Assembly (NCBI GenBank): GCA_002382665.1
Contig: DFZA01000006.1
Coordinates: forward strand, 153,321-217,320
Length of the DNA stretch: 64,000 nt
Direction: 5' to 3'
Source of the DNA: Peptococcaceae bacterium UBA4068
GTDB taxonomy: Bacteria; Bacillota; Dehalobacteriia; UBA4068
Translations under genes and position numbers: made by a program
Shown: piece by piece, positions 58,239-64,000 of the stretch
Numbering within the stretch: the stretch's first letter is position 1
Layout: every line of letters begins with the position of its first letter
Notes under the pieces: model-generated
Databases searched by the model: none
Told to the model about the DNA's origin: nothing
What the model saw: only the letters and a program-made list of their open reading frames with translations

Positions 58239-58658
58239 TTATTTACGGTTTTTTTGTAATATTTGCGGAGCAAACGCGTTCGGTAATAGCTCAGATAGCT
58301 TCATCCGCTGATAATTTTCAGTATTTTGAGCAATAATTACCGGAAAATCTTTGTTACAAAACTCCGCTAACCACTGACGGCAAACGCCGCAAGGATAACA
58401 GTAATCATCACCGTCGCCGCCAACGATTGCCAATAAGATAAATTCTTTTTCTCCGTTGCTAATGGCGGCAGCCATGGCTGCCCGCTCGGCGCAAAGCGAC
58501 GATGAATAAGCTACATTTTCAATATTACAGCCGCAATAAATATTGCCTTTGGCTGTCAGCAGCGCAGCGCCAACGCTAAAGCCGGAATAAGGAGCATAAG
58601 CGTTATTACGAGCCGTTATTGCCGCTTCGATCAATTTTACTTCCGTTTCTTTATTCAT
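58239..58658 (-). CDS. Cytidine deaminase Cdd
   Basis: A 139-residue tetrameric zinc deaminase: YAPYSGFSVGAALLT near residue 17, the active-site CAERAAMAAAI with Cys zinc ligand and Glu, and PCGVCRQWLAEF with two more Cys ligands. It overlaps deoC by 4 nt. Confidence 0.96.
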   Translation of the reverse strand: MNKETEVKLIEAAITARNNAYAPYSGFSVGAALLTAKGNIYCGCNIENVAYSSSLCAERAAMAAAISNGEKEFILLAIVGGDGDDYCYPCGVCRQWLAEFCNKDFPVIIAQNTENYQRMKLSELLPNAFAPQILQKNRK

Positions 58659-59311
58659 TGGTTTTCTCCAAATAAAATCGGTACTGCACCGCTGCAGCCC
58701 AGCCGATCACAACCTGCAGACAAATAGGCGACCATCTCGTTTTTACTTTTAATGCCGCCTGCTGCTTTAATTTTAACAGTATTTCCCAATTGGCTGCGAA
58801 ACAACCGCACATCCTCCAAAGTTGCCCCGGCAGTGCCAAAACCGGTAGAAGTCTTAATATAATCGGCACCGCTGGCCGCCACCACTTCAGATAAGCGTAA
58901 TTTTTGATCATGATCCAGATAACAGGTTTCAGCTATCACTTTGAGCGTTTTACCATTAATAGCCGAACGCACTGCCAATATATCCTCAGAAACAATCATC
59001 CAATTACCGCTTTTTGCCGCGCCAAGATCAATTACCATATCAAACTCATCAGCGCCGTTATTCAATGCGTCAGCAGCTTCGGCAGCTTTAATAGCCGCTG
59101 TCTGGAAACCCAAAGGAAAACCGATAACGGTACAAATACGCAGGGATATGCTATATAATTCCTTTATACGAGCAACATAAGACGGGGGTATGCAAACACA
59201 GGCCGCTCCATACCTCCGCGCCTCGTCAGACAATGTCACGATCTGCTGCCATGTAGCAGTAGGTTTAAGCAGAGTATGGTCAACATGAGCAAAAATTTGT
59301 TCACCTTTCAT
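58655..59311 (-). CDS. Deoxyribose-phosphate aldolase DeoC
   Basis: A 218-residue class I aldolase: HVDHTLLKPTATWQQI at the start, KVIAETCYL, the Schiff-base Lys region YIKTSTGFGTAGATLEDV and KAAGGIKSK. With cdd it serves nucleoside salvage. AGGTG precedes the ATG. Confidence 0.96.
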   Translation of the reverse strand: MKGEQIFAHVDHTLLKPTATWQQIVTLSDEARRYGAACVCIPPSYVARIKELYSISLRICTVIGFPLGFQTAAIKAAEAADALNNGADEFDMVIDLGAAKSGNWMIVSEDILAVRSAINGKTLKVIAETCYLDHDQKLRLSEVVAASGADYIKTSTGFGTAGATLEDVRLFRSQLGNTVKIKAAGGIKSKNEMVAYLSAGCDRLGCSGAVPILFGENQ

Positions 59312-59323
59312 TTATTAACTCCC

Positions 59324-61417
59324 TTACACTTTATCAAAACGCATTAAGATGGTTGCTACTTCGGCCCTCGTGGCCGTACCCTTAGGGTTAAATAAACTGT
59401 TGCTGCCTTCAATCAAACCGGCTCGTTGACAGGTTGTAACATCAGACTGCGCCCAGGAGGCGATATCCGCTGCGTCCGCAAATGTAACCTTGTTTTTTAC
59501 TTGATCAAGATCAATATGGGCAAATTGGCAATAACGAACAAGAATAGCGCACATCTGCTCACGAGTGATACTGTCGTTAGTGCCAAATTGGCTGTCACCG
59601 TAACCGTTGACAATACCATTTTCGGCAGCCCATTCCACATAGTTGCAGTACCAGCTGCCGCCCTCCACATCGTTGAAACGCGACGATTTATAATTACTAA
59701 TATTGCCGCCATTCTGCTCATACATACGTCCCAATACCGTAACAAACATGGCCCTTGTCATTGAGGCATTAGGCGAAAACATATTTTTACCAACGCCGGT
59801 CATCAATTGATTCTCCGCCACATACTTCACTGCGTCATAATACCAATCGCCCGTTTTAACATCGTCAAACAAATCGTTCGAGGTACCGTTATTGCTTGCT
59901 GCGATCAACACTTTCAAGCGGTCAAAACCACCGCCGGCGCTGAAAACACTGATTTCCGCACTGCCGTTGGCACCGGTGGCCGTAATTTTGCCTGCGCTGT
60001 CAACACTAACGATATTGCGGTTGCTGCTTTCAAAAAAGGGCAACTCCCCGTTATTAGGTGCTAGTTGATATGACAATTTCTGTGTAGCGCCTGCGCTTAA
60101 AGTAACAGATGATTGAATGTCGAGCAGATCGGCATAAACATAGCCGGATGTTTTCTCGCCATCATAATCAAAGCTGATTTTATACCAGTAGGGATAATAA
60201 ATGTATGATTGATTATAAGATACGTCGGTGCGGCTGCCGCTGATAATTTTTACTTCGGTACCCGCCGGCAATTTAATGCCGGTAGAACTATAAGAAATGC
60301 CCGGTCCACTGCGCACATTGGTACCACCTGTATTTACCGTCGCGGTTTTATTGGTAACAGCGGTAAATATGACTGTACTATCCTCCGCAGGCATATCATC
60401 ATAGACAGGGATATAAAATACTTTTTTACCGTCCAAATTACCCATCTGATTATAGGCATTATATGTGGACAGTGCCTCGGAAGCAGCGCCGGCAACATTA
60501 GTCATATACTGATGTTCATATAAATCGTCCGCGTCCTCCGGCGCCACGTTAAAGCGCTGCAGATAGCCGCTGTTTTGACCGGCATTAATAAACGATTCAC
60601 CAATCCAGATGGCGCCGCCAACGATAGACAATTCCGGCGAGATCCAGGGACGCTGATATGTAGTACCCGATGAAGCCCATTTCAATCCATTGGTAATCGG
60701 AGCAGTACCGGAAGTCGCTCCGATATTATAAAAGTTATAATATCCCTCATAACCACTGTAGGAACCTGTGACACTGCCACTTGGAGTATTACCAATCTCC
60801 TGTTTGATTTTTGATGCCAGATAATAAGGACTGACGCCCGATTTTTCAGCCGCCGCCATAATCAGGTCGCTGTAAGTTTTATCGGTATCAACGGTATTGC
60901 CGCCCGCATCCAGATAGCTGACCAAAGCTTGATGCATAAACGTACCGTCCAATATTTCTTCAACGCCATCCGGAGAATGCAGATTCTGGTCATAAGAAAG
61001 CAACTCAAACTGAAAAATATACTGTTCGTTTAAGAAATTGCGCGGGTCCATATAAAAAGCGACTACTATTGGCGAAGCTGCCACCCAGCTCGCATCTTTA
61101 CGGATATAATAATCGGTTTCGGGAGTATAATCTCCGGCCGCCTTGCTTTTCAAAATATTGCTGGAATTAAGCGGCACCAAACTGTGCTCACCGTCAGATT
61201 CGGCAATAACCGAGTCATACCAATCCAGACTGGTATCAACAGCCACAAAAACCCAATTGGCATGCTGCTCGTGCAATTGCGTAAGCTCGTCCTGATAGCT
61301 TGTAGGAAACTCCGCTAAATATTGTTCAAATGTCTGCGCCTTTGCCTGCCCGGACAAACCGGCAATCACCAACACCATTAAACATAACAGCATCAGCACC
61401 GTCCGCCAAATTCTCAT
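59324..61417 (-). CDS. SLH-domain glucosaminidase-like surface protein
   Basis: A 697-residue secreted protein. Signal peptide (LMLLCLMVLVIAGLSGQAKA), then a glucosaminidase-like domain to about residue 315 (PYYLASKIKQEIG; YNFYNIGATSG; YQRPWISPELSIVGGAIWIG), a bacterial SH3 domain (NTGGTNVRSGPGISY, near residue 365), a Big-like region and three SLH repeats at the C-terminus (VKTGDWYYDAVKYVAENQL; GGSWYCNYVEWAAENGIVNG; SMTRAMF and SITREQM). Probably a cell-wall hydrolase held at the S-layer or secondary wall polymer. It lies 13 bp before deoC. Confidence 0.9.
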   Translation of the reverse strand: MRIWRTVLMLLCLMVLVIAGLSGQAKAQTFEQYLAEFPTSYQDELTQLHEQHANWVFVAVDTSLDWYDSVIAESDGEHSLVPLNSSNILKSKAAGDYTPETDYYIRKDASWVAASPIVVAFYMDPRNFLNEQYIFQFELLSYDQNLHSPDGVEEILDGTFMHQALVSYLDAGGNTVDTDKTYSDLIMAAAEKSGVSPYYLASKIKQEIGNTPSGSVTGSYSGYEGYYNFYNIGATSGTAPITNGLKWASSGTTYQRPWISPELSIVGGAIWIGESFINAGQNSGYLQRFNVAPEDADDLYEHQYMTNVAGAASEALSTYNAYNQMGNLDGKKVFYIPVYDDMPAEDSTVIFTAVTNKTATVNTGGTNVRSGPGISYSSTGIKLPAGTEVKIISGSRTDVSYNQSYIYYPYWYKISFDYDGEKTSGYVYADLLDIQSSVTLSAGATQKLSYQLAPNNGELPFFESSNRNIVSVDSAGKITATGANGSAEISVFSAGGGFDRLKVLIAASNNGTSNDLFDDVKTGDWYYDAVKYVAENQLMTGVGKNMFSPNASMTRAMFVTVLGRMYEQNGGNISNYKSSRFNDVEGGSWYCNYVEWAAENGIVNGYGDSQFGTNDSITREQMCAILVRYCQFAHIDLDQVKNKVTFADAADIASWAQSDVTTCQRAGLIEGSNSLFNPKGTATRAEVATILMRFDKV

Positions 61418-61448
61418 CGCCCTTCCTCCTCGATAAACTAAAATCTCA

Positions 61449-62621
61449 TCAAATCCTCGCTACACCGCTGGCTCTCGCCGCTGCAGCTACAGCAATTGCT
61501 ACCGACTTACCAATCGCCGGATCAAAGGCCGGCGGCAAAATAAATTTAGCGTTCAATTGCTCATCATCAACCAATGATGCAATAGCAAAGGCCGCGGCTA
61601 GCTTCATCTGTTCATTAATATCAGATGCGCGTACATCCAAAGCGCCGCGGAAAATACCGGGGAATGCCAGTACGTTATTAATCTGATTGGGGTAATCGCT
61701 GCGTCCCGTACCAACCACGGCAGCTCCGGCTGCTATTGCCTGATCCGGCATTATTTCCGGCGTCGGATTGGCCATGGCAAAAATAACCGGCTGCGGCGCC
61801 ATGCTCCTGATCATTTCTTCACTGACCAGATTTGCTGCTGATAAACCAATAAAGACATCGGCGTCTTTGACGATATCAGCCAATGTGCCTTTGATTTTAT
61901 CAGGATTGGTCAACCGTGACATTTCCTCGCGCGCCGGATCAAGATTCGGCTTGCCTTCATAAATAATGCCCTCAATATCACACATGCAAACCTGGCCAAC
62001 GCCATATTTCAGCAACAGCCGCGTCACGGAAATCGCCGCCGCTCCGGCGCCGCTGATCGCTATCTTAACCTCGGACGGCTTTTTACCAACCACCCTCAAA
62101 GCGTTAGTCAGCGCGGCAATCACCACTACGGCAGTACCATGCTGGTCATCGTGAAATATCGGTATGTCGCAAACCTCCTTGAGCTTGCGCTCTATCTCAA
62201 AACAACGCGGCGCCGCAATATCCTCAAGATTGATACCGCCAAAACTGCCGGAAATAAGTGCAATGGTGCGGACGATCTCATCCACATCTTTGGAACGGAT
62301 ACAAAGCGGAAAAGCATCAACGCCGGCAAAGCTCTTAAACAGAACACACTTGCCCTCCATCACCGGCATCGCAGCTTCCGGACCGATATCGCCCAAGCCC
62401 AGCACCGCAGTACCGTCGGTAATCACCGCAACCATATTCCAGCGGCGCGTATATTTATAAATCAAATCCGGATTCTTTTCTATTTCCAAACAGGGCTGCG
62501 CAACTCCCGGCGTATAAGCCATGGTCATATCATCAGCACTTTTTACCGGGCATCGGGCAACAACCTCGATCTTCCCCTGCCATTGTTCATGTAATAATAA
62601 TGCCTGTTCCTGTAAATTCAT
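61449..62621 (-). CDS. NAD(P)-dependent malic enzyme
   Basis: A 390-residue oxaloacetate-decarboxylating malate dehydrogenase. The N-terminal malic domain has MTMAYTPGVAQPCLEI, AVITDGTAVLGLGDIGPEAA and FHDDQHGTAVVVIAALTNAL; the NAD-binding domain has IAISGAGAAAISVTRLLL and FAMANPTPEIMP. It turns malate into pyruvate and CO2. GAAGGAGA is upstream of the ATG. It is divergent from the AICAR formyltransferase gene. Confidence 0.96.
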   Translation of the reverse strand: MNLQEQALLLHEQWQGKIEVVARCPVKSADDMTMAYTPGVAQPCLEIEKNPDLIYKYTRRWNMVAVITDGTAVLGLGDIGPEAAMPVMEGKCVLFKSFAGVDAFPLCIRSKDVDEIVRTIALISGSFGGINLEDIAAPRCFEIERKLKEVCDIPIFHDDQHGTAVVVIAALTNALRVVGKKPSEVKIAISGAGAAAISVTRLLLKYGVGQVCMCDIEGIIYEGKPNLDPAREEMSRLTNPDKIKGTLADIVKDADVFIGLSAANLVSEEMIRSMAPQPVIFAMANPTPEIMPDQAIAAGAAVVGTGRSDYPNQINNVLAFPGIFRGALDVRASDINEQMKLAAAFAIASLVDDEQLNAKFILPPAFDPAIGKSVAIAVAAAARASGVARI

Positions 62622-62699
62622 AATCTTCCTGTCTCCTTCGAGTTAATCATCTATATTGATTACGACAAAAACCACTATTTTCCTGCCCTGATTTAATCT

Positions 62700-62728
62700 T
62701 TGACAAGCTCTCGCAGGCTTGTTACAAT
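62700..62728 (+). promoter_or_regulatory. Promoter of the AICAR formyltransferase gene
   Basis: TTGACA (62700-62705), a 17-bp spacer, TACAAT (62723-62728). A 6-bp inverted repeat ACAAGC/GCTTGT falls inside the spacer. Confidence 0.7.
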
Positions 62729-62772
62729 GGTAATATCAGGAAATAACCATTATTCCTAAGGAGGATATATCA

Positions 62773-63948
62773 ATGGTCAAAGAATTATCATTAAAATACG
62801 GTTGCAACCCCAACCAAATACCGGCGCGTATCTTCGTCAACCAGGGAGAACTGCCGCTACAAGTATTAAACGGCCGACCAGGCTATATTAATTTTCTTGA
62901 TGCCCTCAATAGCTGGCAGTTGGTTTGTGAGCTTAAAATCGCCACCGGCCTGCCGGCCGCCGCTTCATTTAAACACGTCAGCCCCGCCGGAGCCGCTGTG
63001 GCTGTGCCTTTAAGCGATACCTTAAAAAAGATCTATTTTGTCGATGATCTAGAATTATCACCGCTGGCCAGCGCTTATGCCCGCGCGCGCGGCGCCGACC
63101 GCATGTCCTCCTATGGCGATTTTATCGCTTTGTCGGATATTTGTGACGAATCTACCGCCAGGTTAATCGCCCGCGAAGTATCCGACGGTATTATAGCACC
63201 CGGCTACAGCGAAGAGGCTCTTGCCATCCTCAAATCCAAACGTAAAGGAACCTATAATATAATAGAGATAGATCCAACCTACCGTCCTGTTCCCATCGAA
63301 CACAAAGAAGTTTTCGGCATAACCTTTGAGCAGGGACGTAACCAACAAAAAATTGACAATTCTTTACTGGTCAATATGCCTACCGCTAATAAAAACATCC
63401 CTGAGGCGGCACAGCGCGACCTGTTGATTGCACTGATAACGCTTAAATATACCCAATCAAATTCTGTCTGCTATTGTTTGGACGGACAAGCTATCGGCAT
63501 CGGCGCCGGCCAGCAATCACGCGTTCATTGCACGCGTCTTGCCGGTAATAAAGCCGATGTCTGGTATTTACGCCAGCATCCCCAGACGCTCGACCTGCCC
63601 TTTAAGAGCGATATCAGACGCCCCGACCGCGACAATACCATTGACGTCTATGTTTCCGAAGATTACAACGATGTTTTAGCGGCAGGGGTTTGGCAACAGT
63701 TCTTCAGCAAACGCCCCGAACCGTTATTAAGAGAAGAGAAACGCCGCTGGCTTGACACTTTAACCGGCGTATCCCTCGGCTCCGATGCTTTCTTCCCCTT
63801 TGGCGACAATATCGAACGCGCCCACAAAAGCGGCGTTTGTTATATCGCCCAGGCTGGCGGCTCCATCCGCGATGACAATGTCATAGAGGTCTGCGATAAA
63901 TACCATATCGCCATGGCCTTTACCGGCGTCCGCCTTTTCCATCATTAA
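62773..63948 (+). CDS. Stand-alone AICAR formyltransferase (PurH C-terminal type)
   Basis: A 391-residue protein equal to the formyltransferase half of PurH without the IMP cyclohydrolase half. It starts KYGCNPNQIPARIF; the catalytic Lys-His is in ASFKHVSPAGAAV near residue 66; RARGADRMSSYGDFIALSD, VSDGIIAPGYSEEAL, KYTQSNSVCYC, IGIGAGQQSRVHCTRLAG and SDAFFPFGDN follow. The wording is closer to eukaryotic ATIC (KHVSPAG rather than KHxNPCG). It makes FAICAR; IMP closure would need another enzyme. AAGGAGG precedes the ATG. Confidence 0.92.
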   Translation: MVKELSLKYGCNPNQIPARIFVNQGELPLQVLNGRPGYINFLDALNSWQLVCELKIATGLPAAASFKHVSPAGAAVAVPLSDTLKKIYFVDDLELSPLASAYARARGADRMSSYGDFIALSDICDESTARLIAREVSDGIIAPGYSEEALAILKSKRKGTYNIIEIDPTYRPVPIEHKEVFGITFEQGRNQQKIDNSLLVNMPTANKNIPEAAQRDLLIALITLKYTQSNSVCYCLDGQAIGIGAGQQSRVHCTRLAGNKADVWYLRQHPQTLDLPFKSDIRRPDRDNTIDVYVSEDYNDVLAAGVWQQFFSKRPEPLLREEKRRWLDTLTGVSLGSDAFFPFGDNIERAHKSGVCYIAQAGGSIRDDNVIEVCDKYHIAMAFTGVRLFHH

Positions 63949-64000
63949 ATTTTAAATAAGAAAGGCCGGATGCTAAATGGACTGAACCAGTAAAAACGGA
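63949..64000. other. Window edge
   Basis: The last 52 bases hold no supported gene or hairpin. Confidence 0.4.

Noticed and set aside
1..64000. CRISPR arrays, insertion sequences, prophage, rRNA operons
   Set aside because: No regularly spaced repeats, transposase or integrase genes, phage genes or rRNA sequences were seen on reading the window.

Overview
The window reads as chromosome of an anaerobic Bacillota (Clostridia-like) bacterium. Supporting signs are a Gram-positive style Tad/Flp pilus operon without a secretin gene, strong purine-rich ribosome binding sites, a SpoIIP-type cell-wall hydrolase and a GerMN lipoprotein, an S-layer-homology protein, a DegV protein, a comEA-comEC-holA-rpsT block, and an Mrp/MinD/NifX iron-sulfur or metal-cluster operon typical of anaerobes. 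No rRNA, tRNA, CRISPR array, prophage or insertion sequence was seen.

Layout. (1) 0.1-9.6 kb, minus strand: a Tad pilus operon (prepilin peptidase, a 55-residue Flp pilin, TadE, TadG-like, CpaB, TadZ, CpaF, TadB, TadC, then DUF192 and a DivIVA-like coiled-coil protein). It lies behind a consensus promoter, a cyclic-di-GMP-I riboswitch and an intrinsic terminator. (2) 9.7-10.8 kb: GerMN lipoprotein. (3) 11.0-15.4 kb, plus: FMN riboswitch and ribD-ribE-ribBA-ribH plus a HAD phosphatase. (4) 15.6-18.0 kb: an AT-rich polysaccharide deacetylase, then minus-strand DegV and a FabT-like MarR regulator with a 31-bp palindromic operator. (5) 18.0-22.8 kb, plus: leucine operon leuACDB behind a leucine-rich leader peptide and terminator. 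(6) 22.8-26.9 kb, minus: zinc operon (Zur, a small His/Cys-rich membrane protein, ZnuA, ZnuC, ZnuB, a lipoprotein). (7) 26.9-33.7 kb, minus: aromatic operon aroF-tyrA-aroB-aroA-aroC-pheA behind a Phe/Tyr-rich leader peptide and terminator. (8) 33.7-38.2 kb, plus: an eight-gene cluster resembling the orange-protein (ORP) type Mrp/MinD/NifX clusters. (9) 38.3-41.9 kb: thioredoxin, a Crp/Fnr regulator and a divergent four-domain CoA-disulfide-reductase/rhodanese/TusA/DsrE fusion. (10) 42-47.5 kb: a CorC/HlyC-type membrane protein behind an unidentified structured leader, then a C26 peptidase, family-4 uracil-DNA glycosylase and the tsaE-tsaB-rimI-tsaD block. (11) 47.5-51.3 kb: ferritin-like protein, a sodium:solute symporter with a 36-codon leader ORF, SpoIIP, and a repeat-rich gap. 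(12) 51.3-58.2 kb, minus: rpsT, holA, comEC, comEA, leuS. (13) 58.2-64 kb: cdd, deoC, an SLH/SH3 glucosaminidase-like protein, malic enzyme, and a stand-alone AICAR formyltransferase.

Common theme. Much of the window is controlled by RNA leaders: two riboswitches (c-di-GMP, FMN), two amino-acid leader peptides with terminators (Leu, Phe/Tyr) and one uncharacterised structured leader. The most notable items are the c-di-GMP riboswitch on a Tad pilus operon, the paired leader-peptide attenuators (T-boxes are more usual in this phylum), the ORP-like cluster with a probable AUU-initiated scaffold gene, and the Crp/Fnr plus fused sulfur-relay enzyme with a palindrome centred near -41. Functions are assigned from sequence motifs and gene context only; no database search was run.
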